Shown: positions 38,634 to 49,553 of the stretch, one piece after another
Position numbering within the stretch: the stretch's first letter is position 1
Layout of the letters: each line of letters starts with the position of its first letter
Assembly (NCBI GenBank): GCA_019448385.1
Contig: JAGTXO010000013.1
Span: forward strand, 310,001 to 374,000
Direction: 5' to 3'
Source of the DNA: Diacronema lutheri
Lineage: Eukaryota; Haptophyta; Pavlovophyceae; Pavlovales; Pavlovaceae
DNA length: 64,000 bases
The notes under the pieces: model-generated
What the model was told of the DNA's origin: nothing
Database searches by the model: none
The model's input: the letters and a program-made list of their open reading frames with translations, nothing else
Made by a program: the position numbers and the translations under genes

Positions 38634-41072
38634 ATGGCGCGCGCGAGCAGGTTAGGCGCGTGCGGCACATCATCGCCGCGGGCGCGAGGCCGCAGCTTGG
38701 CGAGCGGCGGCCTCGTGTGCGTGGCGATGATCTGCGCATCGTCGTGCGGCCTTCTCTTCCTCCGCCGTCCGTTTGACGACGAGCCGGTCGGCGGCGGCGG
38801 CGGCGCGGGCCCGCCGGCGTTTGCGGCGCGCGGCGCGGCGCCGCGGCGCACGACATGCGCGGACTTTCGCCTCCGCTTTGACGTGGACTATCTGGGCGGG
38901 GATATGCACTCGATCGCGCTGCCGGTCGGAAGCATCTCCGAGTGCTGCGCGCGCTGCGCGAACACGCCCTCGTGCGTCATCTTCACGTACGTGGGCGGGG
39001 AGGGCGGCTGCTGGCTCAAGGCGACGCTTGGCGATGCGCGCGAGGTGCCGCACGCGCGCCGCGTCGCGTCCGGCGTGCACGCTGGCACGGTGGGCGCGGT
39101 GTCAAGTGACGCCACGGCGGGTGCGGCGGCCGGCGTCGCCGAGCTGCGCGGTGCGCTGCCGCAGCGCAACGCGCAGGGCGACATGTGGGCGCCGGGAGCG
39201 TGGCAGCCGCAGGGCGGCGATGCGCCCTTCTCAGCCGTTGCCGGCTCGGCCCTCTCCGCTTTTAATGAGATTGGCTGCATGGATTGCGCCGCTCTTGAGC
39301 TCCTCGAGCGCGTGCGCTCGTCCTGGCAGCGCGAACGCACGCGCCTCGGCGCAGCGGTGCGCACGCCGCCGCCGGACGGCGGCGCGCTCGGCGACGGCAC
39401 GGCGGAGCTCGGCAGCGGCGGCGGCGGCGGCGGCGGAGGTGGCGGCGGCGGTGGCGGAGGCTCGTTCCCGGCGCCCGACACGGCTGTCGACGCGTTCGGC
39501 GTGGCCGCGGCGGCCGACGCGTCGAGCGCCACCGCCGCGCGTGCGGCAGCGTCCGGCCGTGCGTGGGTGCGGCTGACGCTCCTCGGCGAGCGTGGAGGCT
39601 TCATCGTCTCGTGGCAGGCGCGCAGCCCGTGCGCGCGGCCGTACGAGCAAATCGAGCCGCTCGCTGTGCTGTGGGGCCGCGTGTACGCCGGCGTGGAGCC
39701 GAGCGCGTCGCAGCTCGCGCGTGCGGCCGTGTGGCGAAGCGCGCCGCCAGGCACGGCAGCGGTGGACGGCGGCGATGCAGCGGCTGCGGGCGGCGGCGGC
39801 CAGCCGGCGTTGTGCGTGCACCACGCGCTGCTGCCCGTGCCGGCCATTGAGGGCGCGCGTTACGGCTACCGGCTGCCGCTCGAGGGCGCGCGCGTCGACG
39901 ACGCCGATGCGCAGTGGTCGCCGCTCGTCACCTTTGCCGCGCAGCCGGCCGCGTCGGCGGAGGCGACGACAATTGTCGCGCTGAGGCCGGGAGCGGCAGG
40001 CGCCGAGTTGGAGGCCGTCGGCGCCGAGGTGAGCGCGTACGGCGTCGCGCTGCTGCTGCAGCCCGCGGACGCGGCCGGCGCGCGCAGCTGGGCCGACGAG
40101 GCGGCCGTGCTCTCGGAGCTCTCGGCGCGCGTGCCGTTCGCGGCGGCGTTCGCGCCCCCCGCGCGCGCCGCGAGCGGGCACGACGGCGGCGGCGCGTCCG
40201 CCGGCGCGCGCGCGGACGCGTGCGTCGATGCGTCGCGCGCGCAGCTGCCCCTGCCCGGCATCGTGCCGCGCAGGCGCGCGTCGGGCGCGCGCGCTGGCGC
40301 GACGGGCATGGCGCCGAGCGCGGCAGAGGGTGGCGCGCTCGGCGGCGCGTGCGTGCGCGCGCTCGGCTCGCGCGCGTGGTGGTCGGTGCGCGTGGGCAAC
40401 GTGCGCGTGCTTGCGCTCTCCGCGTGGCACGCTGCGCGCGCCACGAACGCGCGCGAGCTGCAGAGCTCGCGTCAGGCGCGCTGGCTCACGTGGGTGCTCG
40501 CTGAGCATGGCGCGCTGCCGGTAGCCTCACGGCCATGGCTTCTCCTCCTCGCCGCCGATCGGTTGGGCGAAGGCGGCGCGGCGGGCGCGCGCGGCGGGCG
40601 CGCGGTGTCAGGCGCACTCCGCCGCCTCGTCGCGCCTCACCTGCGCGCATTCGACCTCGCCCTCACCGCGTGTGTCGGCGGTGCGTACGAGCGAGCGCCG
40701 CCGGGGTCGGGCGGCGCGGCGCGCGAGCGCGAGCTGGTCCCCGAGGTGTGCCTTGGCAGCGCTTCCGTAGGCGTCGGCAGCACGAGCGGCGCGGATGGAG
40801 CATATCTCCGCCTCACGGCGAACCGCAGCCAGCTCGTCGCCGAGTGGGTGGGTGCAGCGACGGGCGACGTGCTCGACGCGCTTGCGCTCGGCAGGCGCAC
40901 GCAGCCGCATCCGGCCGAGCAGCGCGCACGACGAGCCGCCGAGGAGCGCGGCGGCGGCGCATGGCAGGCTCGCGCCGGCGGCGTCTCGCCGACGGCCGAG
41001 CTGGCCATCGGCGTGAGCGCGCCAATGACGCACGGACAAACCGAGGCGGCGCAGCGTGCCGGCCTTATGTGA
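38634..41072 (+). CDS. Membrane-anchored PAN-domain protein with degenerate purple acid phosphatase fold
   Basis: Single-exon, 812-residue protein. A signal-anchor helix (GLVCVAMICASSCGLLFL, about residues 26-43) is followed by a PAN/Apple-like module (ISECCARCANTPSCVIFTYV, ending GGCWLKA). A poly-Gly linker is coded at 39415-39462. The rest follows the order of purple acid phosphatases: an Fn3-like domain (VRLTLLGERGGFIVSWQA, ARYGYRLPLEGARVDD, QWSPLVTFAAQPAA), then a calcineurin-like shell with WWSVRVGNVRVLALSAW, RQARWLTWVLAEHG, RPWLLLLAADRLG and ALTACVGGAYERAPP. The metal ligands are missing: the usual GDxG and GNH segments are not found, and the GHxHxYER block reads ACVGGAYER. Probably a non-catalytic, luminal or extracellular binding protein. 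Confidence 0.65.
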   Translation: MARASRLGACGTSSPRARGRSLASGGLVCVAMICASSCGLLFLRRPFDDEPVGGGGGAGPPAFAARGAAPRRTTCADFRLRFDVDYLGGDMHSIALPVGSISECCARCANTPSCVIFTYVGGEGGCWLKATLGDAREVPHARRVASGVHAGTVGAVSSDATAGAAAGVAELRGALPQRNAQGDMWAPGAWQPQGGDAPFSAVAGSALSAFNEIGCMDCAALELLERVRSSWQRERTRLGAAVRTPPPDGGALGDGTAELGSGGGGGGGGGGGGGGGSFPAPDTAVDAFGVAAAADASSATAARAAASGRAWVRLTLLGERGGFIVSWQARSPCARPYEQIEPLAVLWGRVYAGVEPSASQLARAAVWRSAPPGTAAVDGGDAAAAGGGGQPALCVHHALLPVPAIEGARYGYRLPLEGARVDDADAQWSPLVTFAAQPAASAEATTIVALRPGAAGAELEAVGAEVSAYGVALLLQPADAAGARSWADEAAVLSELSARVPFAAAFAPPARAASGHDGGGASAGARADACVDASRAQLPLPGIVPRRRASGARAGATGMAPSAAEGGALGGACVRALGSRAWWSVRVGNVRVLALSAWHAARATNARELQSSRQARWLTWVLAEHGALPVASRPWLLLLAADRLGEGGAAGARGGRAVSGALRRLVAPHLRAFDLALTACVGGAYERAPPGSGGAARERELVPEVCLGSASVGVGSTSGADGAYLRLTANRSQLVAEWVGAATGDVLDALALGRRTQPHPAEQRARRAAEERGGGAWQARAGGVSPTAELAIGVSAPMTHGQTEAAQRAGLM

Positions 41073-41113
41073 CGGCGACCAAGAATGTATGTTGCGGTGA
41101 GCTCACTTTCTTC

Positions 41114-43807
41114 CTACGTTGCAACGCGCGAGGCGCGCTCCGCGGCATCGTGCTCATCCGTGCCATCGCCGTGGCCATCGACGTCACCGACCCGGCTCCG
41201 CTTTGCCGGCGCAGACCGCCCACCGCCCGGCCGCGCCACGGCGATGGGCGCCGCCGCGTCGCTCACATGCACAAGCGCGATCGGTGTGATCTTGGTCGTC
41301 GAGTGCGATTTGGCCAAGCGCGACCCGTTGCACGGGCTGCGCATCGGCGACTGCAGATGGCGCGAAAAGAGCGAGGGCGACGTGCGGTGGCCCGCCATGC
41401 CGCCCGACGGCGACGGGCTGGACAGGGAGCGCGTGAGGAGGAAGCTGGGGCGCGAGGCGCTGCTCGCGCGCTGCATGTCGCTCCCGCGCCCCTCGCTCGC
41501 CTCCTTGAGCTTGTGCACGACGAGCGAGCGGATCCACTTTGAAAAATCGTCGCCACCCTCGCCGCTCCCTTCAATCACCGCGAGCAGCCGCTCATGGTCC
41601 GACGCGAGCGCCGCGCGAGCGCCGCGCACGTCGAAGCGGGAGGCGGCGACGATGGCCGCAGTGCACGAGGTGCGCAGCCCTCCTTCGCCGCGCTCCGTGA
41701 CGTCCACCTCCGTGTCCGCCGCAACTTCCGTCACGCGCGGCGTGCCCTTGGTCGTCGAGGCCGAGCGAGCGGCCGAGCGCGAAGTGCTGCGGTCGCTGTG
41801 CGGCGCGATGGGCGCGTCGCTTCGGCGCGCGGTCATGCGCATGGCGCGCTCGCGCCGGGACGAGGGCGACGGCAGCGACGTTGGCGCGCCCCACGGCGTG
41901 TTGAGCGTGATCAGCGTGATCTTGCTCTCGGGCGGCGTGGGCAGGTGCGCCTGATAAAAAGTGAAGAGCTCGACGACGCACCACAACCTCGACAAGTAGG
42001 TAGGGCCAAGCAGCACGAGCAGCGTGTTGCACCCGGCGAGGTAGACGGGCAGCGACGGTAGCTGCGCCGCAATGTTCGTTTGGTCGATGCAGCAACGGTC
42101 GAACCTACGCGCCGTGAAGAGCCGAGGCGCGCGTCAGCGCACACGCGCGTTCGCGCAGCGCAGGCTATGCCCGCGACTGCGCGGCGCGACGCGGCGTGGC
42201 GCGCCGCGCACCAGATGAGGGGCTCGCGGCCGTGCAGCGCGTAAAATCTGGCGCGCCACGCCTGCAGCGCCTCCCACTTTGCATGCGGCGGATCGTGCCT
42301 GCGCGCCGCGAGGCGTCGCGGGCCGTGCTGCCGATTAGAGGGTCGTGCGCGCACCGTTCGCGTTGCTGCGCGCGTTGCTGCGCGCGCGCGCGTGCGCGCA
42401 CCACGAGTGCGAGACGAAGGCATCCACCTGCCCGAGCTTTGCTAGCCGTGCGACGTTGTCGGCCGGCGGCGCGGTGTGGGCGCCCTCGCCGCGCGCGCCA
42501 TGCGCGTGCTCCGTACCGACGCCGTGCTCCGGGCTCGCGCACGCGGCCGCGATGCGCACGGGGTCGGGCGGCAGCTCGGCGGCGAGCGCGGCGGCCGCGG
42601 CCGCGAGCTCGCCGCCGTCGGCTAAGGCGACGCTGTCCTTTGGGCGGCGTGAGCGCCGGAGCAGCGCCACCGAGCTGCGCAGCAGCCGACGCGACGCGCT
42701 GAGCGAGCCCGCTTCGGTGACCGGCGCCGGGCGAAGGTGGTCGAGCGTGAGCTCGGCGAGCGAGACCGCGCGGAAGGACGTCGCGGCGTGCTGCAGCACG
42801 TGCGATGCCTTCACGCCGTCGAGCATCTCGGCGATGCCCGCCGCGGCCGTCACGCCGTGCGCGCGCATCGCGAGGAAGCCGTGCACGCGCGAGCGCAGCC
42901 GGTCGTCGCGCAGCCCCGCGCACGAGAGCGCCGCGCACAGGATCGCGTGGAACGCGTACACGCCGATCAACTCCGAGTCGAAAGGGACGCCCAGCAGGTC
43001 GTGCTTGACATGCTCGCGCAACGACTCGACGATGACGTAGCTTGCGTACTGCACGGAGAAGACGCCGTACATGAGGCAGACGAGCCGAAAGACGACGACG
43101 GTGAGCCGATGTGCGCTCAGCAGCTGGCAGTGACTTGCGAGCAGCACACCGCACGGCACGAGGCACGCGAGCAGCGTCGCGACGGCGAGATAGAAAGCCC
43201 GCACAATCACATGGACCAACTGCAGCGCAAGCAGCCTGCGATATATCGGCGTGGTCGACCAACTCCCGCTCCTCAGCAGCTCAACTTCGGCAAGCAACGG
43301 CCCGACCTGCAGCCCGATGATGACGCCGCCCGCGACGACCTCGCATGCGAGCAGCAAGCGTACAAAGAGCTCGTCGCCCGGCATGGCGGCGATGGAGAAG
43401 ACAAAGCCGCCTGTGAAGATTGCCGAGAAGGCCCACCTGTAGTCGAACGGCAGCGCGTCGGAGTGGCCAATCCCGAGGACAAATATGACGCAGCCGAGCG
43501 CGACGGACGCGACGCCGAACGCGAGAAGCGGCAGCTGCACCTGCCGCCGGCGCAATCGGCGCATTTCAAGCATTGACGTTATCCGCTCCTTGATCGCCAT
43601 GATTGAGCCGTCGTTCTCGGAGTTGATCGAGTGACCCGGTTTTGCGCGCGTTGCGCCATCGGCGCGCACCGACCAGCACGGCGGACGGCGCATCGTCGCG
43701 ACATGGCGCAGCTGCGCGCTCGTCGGCTGCGCGTACAACTTGTCGGCGGCCGCCGAGGTGTCCAAAGAGGTTTGTTTTTCATCGCGCTCGCTCGCGCGTA
43801 CCTCCAT
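41114..43807 (-). CDS. Multi-TM protein with C-terminal TIR-like domain, three exons
   Basis: Exons 42402-43807, 42212-42298 and 41114-42104 (827 residues; both introns begin GTGCGC). About six hydrophobic helices lie at residues 70-290 (LLAFGVASVALGCVIFVLGI, AFSAIFTGGFVFSIAAM, LVHVIVRAFYLAVATLLACL, VFRLVCLMYGVFSVQYASYV). A cytosolic helical segment follows (RVHGFLAMRAHGVTAAAGIA). The TIR-like domain is rebuilt across the introns: DAFVSHSW + HDPPHAKWEALQAW (box 1), REPLIW + FDRCCIDQTNI (box 2), LPVYLAGCNTLLVLLGPTYL and SRLWCVVELFTFY (box 3). The tail has DHERLLAVIEGSGEGGDDFS. The glutamate of WCVVEL, at the position of the catalytic residue in NAD-cleaving TIRs, is kept. Same architecture as the tail of the 11076-14765 protein. 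Role unknown; signalling or defence is inference. Confidence 0.8.
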
Positions 43808-43949
43808 CCGTGTTGCGTTGTCGTCGATGCCGCTGCACGTTTCGCCACCGGCGAAAGTTTCTTTTATAAGGGGGGGCGCTGCCCAGGGGCTGCATAGGTG
43901 GAGACCCCGTCGGGGGAGGGGGGCGTTTTTCCGTCGGCCGGACTATGAA

Positions 43950-45667
43950 CTTAATTGATTAATACACGGAGTCGAGGCTCGACGGACAGAGGCTGATGAG
44001 GCCTACAGGCCAAGTTTGAGGCTCCGAGGCGTCTGGCCTCTCGGCGTGTGGCAGTGGCGAGGGCCGGCGGCCGGTGCAGGACCAGATCGAGGTGGCCGAC
44101 CGGGTGCGAGGCGAGGGCCGACGGCGGGTGCGCCGCGCGCGCCTGCAGCGCGCGCTCGTCCATCCGCCGGTCGCCGACGACGCGGGCAGACTGCGTCTGG
44201 CCGCGCAGCGCCCGCGTGCACTCGTCCGTGTTGCCGTCGGCGGGGAAGGCGGCGGCGCCCGTGAACGGGTGGCATCAGCGGATGTCGTCGAGCGCGTGCA
44301 CGTCGTCTGGGCTCACACTGAGGAAGACGTCTGCGGACGAGTGGAGGCGATGCGCGTTGAGCACACGAGCCCGCCAGGTCGATGCACTGCATGGCCTGCG
44401 CGACGACAGCGCGCGCCCCCGGCCCGTCGAGCTTGCGGCGGGCGGCCTTGAGGTTGGTGACAAACTGTGGTCATTCACGAGTGCGACGAACTTGTCGAAG
44501 GCGCCCGGATGAGTGCGCACGCGCGCGGACTTGGTCGAGTTGACGGCGTGGCGCAGGCGGATGTCGGCGGGCGTGAACACGAGCGGCAGCGTCTGGCTGA
44601 AGCGGTTGTCGAAGTAGAGCAGCATGTGCCGTGTCTGGCGCGCGTCGACTGCGCGGCCGGGCGCGAAGCCGCGGCGCAGTGGGAAGAGTGGCCAGAAGGT
44701 GTCGTACAGCGCGGGTGCGGCGCCGCCGTAGTCGTCGCGCGGCGCGTCGCCGCGCTGCTGCGTCCACGGCTTCGCGCCGGCGGGCGCGCTGGTGGGCGCG
44801 GGCGCGAGGGCGTTGGCGACCTGCGCCGCCGCCATCGCCGGTTTGTCGGGCGAGACAGCAGTGCCAATGGCGGCGAGCACCTGGCCCATGCTCTGCGCGG
44901 GCGCGGCGAGCGCGCCGAGCGAGCGCATCTCGGGCGCCTCGTCCGCCTCCGCGCGCGCGGCGGCGGCCACCTCCTCGGGGTCGGCTGCGCGAGCCTGCGC
45001 GGCGCTCGCGGCGTGCGCGCGCACGCCAGCCACGTCCGAGCCCTCGCAAACGCGCTCGAGCGTCTCGTCGTGCGAGACGCGCGCGTTGGCCTCGATGTGC
45101 TTCTCAATACCGTGCAGCGCGAAGAGGGCCTCGAGCTCGGCGAGCGGCGGCGGCGCTTTGTTGCCGTGCAGCGCGTGCCGCAGCGCGAGGAAGTTGTGCA
45201 CGACGCACGCGTCAAGGCGCAGGTCGGGCACCTGCAGCGCCGTGCGCTCGAGCGCGGTGCGCCGACCGGCGGGCCCGACGAAGAGCACGCGCACGTGCGC
45301 GAGCGCGCCCTTGATGGCCTCGAATCCGAAGTCGGCGCCGGCGGACAGGTCGACGCGCTCGTGCGGGAAAATGATCACGTGGCCGCGCAGCCGCTCGCGC
45401 GCGGTCGGCTCGCCCGAGTAGGCGATCACCTTGACCGTCACCATGTACGCGCGGCACGAGCCGAGGGCGAGCATCTCGAGCGTCGACGGCGTGACGACGA
45501 CGCCGCGCAGCGCGGAGGTGCGGCCGTAGTCGTCGCCGTGCGTGATGGAGCCGTACGGCGCCTCCTCCGTGTACAGGCCGTCGCCGCTGTCGAACGTCGG
45601 CGGCGGCGGCTCGGCTGCGGCGGCGGGCGGCGGCGGCAGCGGCGGCGCGGCGGGCGCGGCATGCGCG

Positions 45668-45698
<31 letters not shown>

Positions 45699-47851
45699 AG
45701 GGCGCGGGCGAGGCGGCAGGCGACGCGCCCGCAGGCGGAGGTGCGGTTGGCGGATGCCGCGGCGCATCTGCAGCCGACGGCGCGGGCGGCTGCGCGGCGG
45801 CGGGCGGGGCGGCCTGCGGGCGCGGCGCGCGGCGCTTGTTGTCGGCGCACGTCCTGCACACGTCGCACCCGCCGTCGTCGCCGACTGCCTCCGGCACGGC
45901 ATGGAAGGTGCGGCCGTCTGGTCGCTCTGCGAGGTTGTGCACGTCGCGCACGCGCGCCGTGATCGGCGCGTACGAGTTGCCCACGCGCACGAGCAGGTTG
46001 ATGGGCGGCTTGACGTCGAGGCGGGCGAGCGCGCTGGAGTCGACGACCATCCAGTGGTTGTTGGGCAGGTGATCGACCTGCCAGCGGACGTACGCCGCGT
46101 CGGGGTCGCGCAGGCCGCACGCAGCGCAGTCGAGCATGCGCACCCCGCCATTGGCCTTCTGGAAGGCGGCGACGTGCGCGAGCATCTCGCCGTCGGTCAC
46201 GTGGAAGAACTTGCGGATGTCGGCGAGCACGAGGGCCTTGAGGCGAGCGTACTGGGCGGTGCCGGGCTCGGCGGCGCGCAGGCGCGACAACTTCTGTAGT
46301 ATGGGCGCGACGCCGGCTGCGTACAGGTCGTGCACGATCGCCTCGGGCGACTCGTCGCCCTCGCTCGGCGGGTGCGGCTTGCGCGGCCTAGCGGGTACGG
46401 CGCGGGCGAGCGCGCGTGCGAGCGCGCGGCCGTCGTCCGATTTGTCCGCCGCGGCGACTGCGATCACGCCTTTGACGACGCCCCAAGCCTTGCTGATGGT
46501 GCGTTGGCCGTCGACGGCGCGCACGGCCACACGCCCGCCAAGCCGATACCCGAAGGCGCAGCGCAGCTCGAAGAGCGCGAGTCGCGTGCGAATTGCCGCG
46601 GGCGCATCTGGCATGGTGGCGAGCAGGCGCGCGAGGTGTCCGAACGCGTGGGCGCCAAGATTGCCGAGCAGCAGCGGCGGTGGCTGGCCGTCGGGCACAA
46701 GCGGCCCCGCGGATGCGACGGGCGCTGCAGCGAGCGCGAGCGTGAGCGCGTCGCGGAGCTCGCGAGCACCGCGCACGGAACCGTCGGCGGCGGCGGCGCG
46801 CACGCGCACGATCACGACCTGCACTGCGCGTTGCGCGTTGCGCAAGGTGCTTGCGTACGATCGCAGCGCAGGCAAGCCGCCCATGCCCTCGCCGTGCGCG
46901 AGGCCCAAGTCCAAGAGGTGCAGGCGAATGGCGCAGGCTGGAGAGGCATGCGCGCAGAGTCGCGTACTGCGCCCGGCCGAGGGCACGCTCGAGTCGACCG
47001 GCGGCGTCGGCGGCGGGAGCATGCCTTGCGGCGCGGGAGGTGCTGGCGCCAGGCGCGGCGTTGCCGGTCGTGTCGGCCGCGTCGCCTGCCATGCCCAGCG
47101 AGCGCGCGCCGCCGCCGCGCGCAGGCGTGTGCGCGCCAGTCGGTGCCAGGCGCTGACGCACGGCACGGCCGTCCGTGCCGGCGGAGGCGTCGGGAGCGTT
47201 CGCCGCAGGGCGGCCGATGCCGGCGGCGGCCACAGTTGCGTGGAGCGCCGCGCCGTCGGTCGTGCCAGGAAGCACGTGCAGGCCGCCGCCGGCGTGCGCG
47301 TTGACAATCGAGTGGGTCGCCGGACGCAGAGTACGGTCGAGTCCGTGAGAAGCGGCGAGGCTTGCGGCGGCCAACGCTACATTGAGCGCAGCGCCGTTGG
47401 TCGTGTCGCGCGGGGCGCCCAGCGGGCGGACGCCACCACCGGTGTGCGCCCGCGCGGCAGTCGGCGCAAGGCGCGGACGCACGGCACGGCCGCCGGTGCT
47501 TCCGGAGGGCGAGTGCGCGCGCGGCCTGCCACCGCGACCGCGCGGCGGCTCGGTCTTGGCGGCGCGCGCGAGCGTTGGCTGGGCTGCGTCGCGCGGCGGC
47601 GACGGCAGCGACGGCGACGGCGGCGGCGATACGCAGGTGTTGTCCGGGGGAGCGGGCGAGGGTAACACGCAGCACTCGGTGGCGAGGAATGCCGCCAATG
47701 CCCCGCGTGCCATCTCGGAGGAGCGCGGCCGCCCAAGTGGGCTGAGGAAGAGAGGCTCTCGCACGGTTGCGACTGGTGATCCACCGAGTAGTGCGCGCGA
47801 TCTCCGCTCGTTTTCCGTTGGCCGCTTTGAAGTGACGAACCCATCGGACAA
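43950..47851 (-). mobile_element. Decayed Helitron-like rolling-circle transposon (N-terminal and early Rep region)
   Basis: A minus-strand frame from about 47851 to 44275 reads the long N-terminal region of algal Helitron proteins. It has a zinc-finger-like block (VRMLDCAACGLRDPDAAYVR, then GGCDVCRTCADNKRRA), a Pro/Ala linker, a DUF6570-like module (ALGSCRAYMVTVKVIAYSGE, LRGHVIIFPHE, VRVLFVGPAGRR, PDLRLDACVVHNFLALRHAL) and the Helitron-like N domain (HMLLYFDNRFSQTLPLVFTP, FVTNLKAARRKLDGPGA, FLSVSPDDVHALDDIR, FTGAAAFPADGNTDECTRAL). The last parts lie in other frames. The HUH-Rep catalytic core and the Pif1-type helicase are absent, so the copy is truncated and non-autonomous. Imperfect internal repeats of about 45 residues (TDGRAVRQRLAPTGAHTPAR) lie at 46930-47530. 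I could not see clear Helitron ends. Confidence 0.6.
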
Positions 47852-48892
47852 AACGTTCGATTGGCCGGTTCAATTCGATTGGCCGGTTCAACAGTGGCGA
47901 AAACCTACCAAACTCGTCTCGATTCAAAAAAGCTGAGGGGTCTCCGGTTCTTCTTATTATAGTTTGCGGCTGGAGGGAGAGGAGTCCACACGCAAAAAAA
48001 AGAAAATGGCCGCGAAATGTGTGCGCGCTCGTCGCGTCGGCCCCGCGGGAGACAACGCGGTGTGAGTCGCGCGGTGTGTGTCGCCGCTGCGCGTGGGTGT
48101 TCCTGACATGACCGGGAACCCCGTCACCGCGGTCGCGACACGTGCAGGCAATCCGGGCGGCAACGCGAGCGGTGTCGTGATTGGCGTCGTTCTTCAGCGA
48201 GTGGGTGTCGACGCACGATCATTCGAGCTCCGAGCCGATGCGCTTGGAAGGCGCTTGCCGAGCGCTTCTGCCCACACGACCTTCGGCGGCATCGCAAAGA
48301 GTCACGATGGCGGCGTGCCACGTTACGTCTGCATGTCGTGTGCATACGCCGCGACGACGTTCTCTTTTCGCCGCGCGCCGCCGGCAAGCCAAATGGCGGC
48401 TTGCCGGCGGCGCGCGACGCCACCGGCAAGCCGCCGCGCGGCGATCGCCGCGAAAAGAAATTTAAGAGCGCCGTTAAACGTTCAGACGAGCAATGCTTAC
48501 GCCGCCACCGCCCGCCGGCCCCCTCAAGCGAGCGCAAGGAGAAGACGCTGCGCACGGGCGCGCGGCTTGAGGTGCGCTGCACGGTGAGCGGAGCGGCGAA
48601 CTGCAGGCGCGCGAGGATGAGCTGCGCATGGCCTCGCGCGGCCATCGTGCCGACGGACGTGCGAGATGAGAACCTGCCGCGCGGTGTTTGTCGGCACCAT
48701 GGCCGCGCGGCGGATGAACCAGCCAGACGATGCCGATGAGCGCATCGCCGCGCGCCGCCGGCAAGCCGCCATTCGCCACGCTGCCGTGCAGCCCGACCTC
48801 GCCGAAGGGCGCGCCGCCGCCCGTCACCAGCAAGCCGCCGCCTTCCACGTCGGTCGTCCTTGAGTCTTGAGACGCTGCCACGCGTCGCACAG
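47852..48892. other. Repeat-rich non-coding stretch
   Basis: Holds a perfect tandem pair of an 18-bp unit (47856-47873 and 47874-47891, TTCGATTGGCCGGTTCAA), an A-rich tract at 47992-48004, and a hairpin at 48380-48408 with 11-bp arms (GCCGGCAAGCC) around a 7-base loop. The arm sequence recurs near 48750-48772. Frames across it show no recognisable domain. Composition is less GC-rich than the genes, consistent with old insertions. Confidence 0.5.
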
Positions 48893-49270
48893 CTAGTTGC
48901 CGCCCCCCTCACCACCCACGTCCATCAGGAGGCCGATGGCCTTGCGATAGCGCTCGTTGTAGCTCATGCGCTTGTGCCTTGCCGCAAGCGCAACGGCATT
49001 ATAAGCCATTTCGATCACTTGGAGCGCAAGTCCTGCACCCGGCAACCCCGCGTCGATGCAGCGGTAGATCACGTTCTTTCCCGCGCCTTCCGCGATCATC
49101 CTCGCGTACATCTCTGCGTTGAAGTACTGGCAAGTGCGACGGTTGTGGTTGGGACCATGGCAATAGCCGCACGGCATGATTTCGGAGCGTAACGAAGCTT
49201 CATCGGCGAATCGACAGGAATAGTTCCTTGCCTTTTGACGTTTCAAACTTGTCTCCGTACTTTTCGACAT
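48893..49270 (-). CDS. Small CCHC zinc-knuckle protein
   Basis: Frame of 125 residues from ATG 49270. A CCHC knuckle (CGYCHGPNHNRRTC, spacing C-x2-C-x4-H-x4-C) at about residues 34-47 is followed by a helical C-terminal part (GAGLALQVIEMAYNAVALAA, RYRKAIGLLMDVGGEGGGN). CCHC knuckles bind single-stranded nucleic acid or proteins. Codons are noticeably less GC-biased than in the neighbours, and the 5' flank is A/T-rich (TTAATTATTAG). It stands alone between transposon remains, so it could be a captured gene, part of a larger mobile element, or a recent acquisition from a virus or another host. Residue composition supports real coding. Confidence 0.55.
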   Translation of the reverse strand: MSKSTETSLKRQKARNYSCRFADEASLRSEIMPCGYCHGPNHNRRTCQYFNAEMYARMIAEGAGKNVIYRCIDAGLPGAGLALQVIEMAYNAVALAARHKRMSYNERYRKAIGLLMDVGGEGGGN

Positions 49271-49509
49271 TAATTATTAGAGTACGGAGGCGCGCCTCTT
49301 TGCCGAGGCGAGCAGCTTGTGCTCGCAGACGACCGTCTCTTCGGAACGGCCCGGGGGTTCGTAAGCGCTCGGCCACCGGTGCGAGGCGCCAGCGCGCATC
49401 TTCACCGCCACCAGACCGTCAGTCCCGGAACGGACGCCCCGATCCAGGTTCTGCGCACTGCCCGCGCCGGCAGGCGGCGCCTCCGCCCGGGCCCCCGCCG
49501 CCGCAGCAC

Positions 49510-49553
<44 letters not shown>

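Noticed and set aside
46388-47851. Independent 487-codon gene over the start of the Helitron remnant
   Set aside because: It overlaps the Helitron-related frame on the same strand, is made of imperfect repeats, and has no recognisable domain; treated as part of the element.
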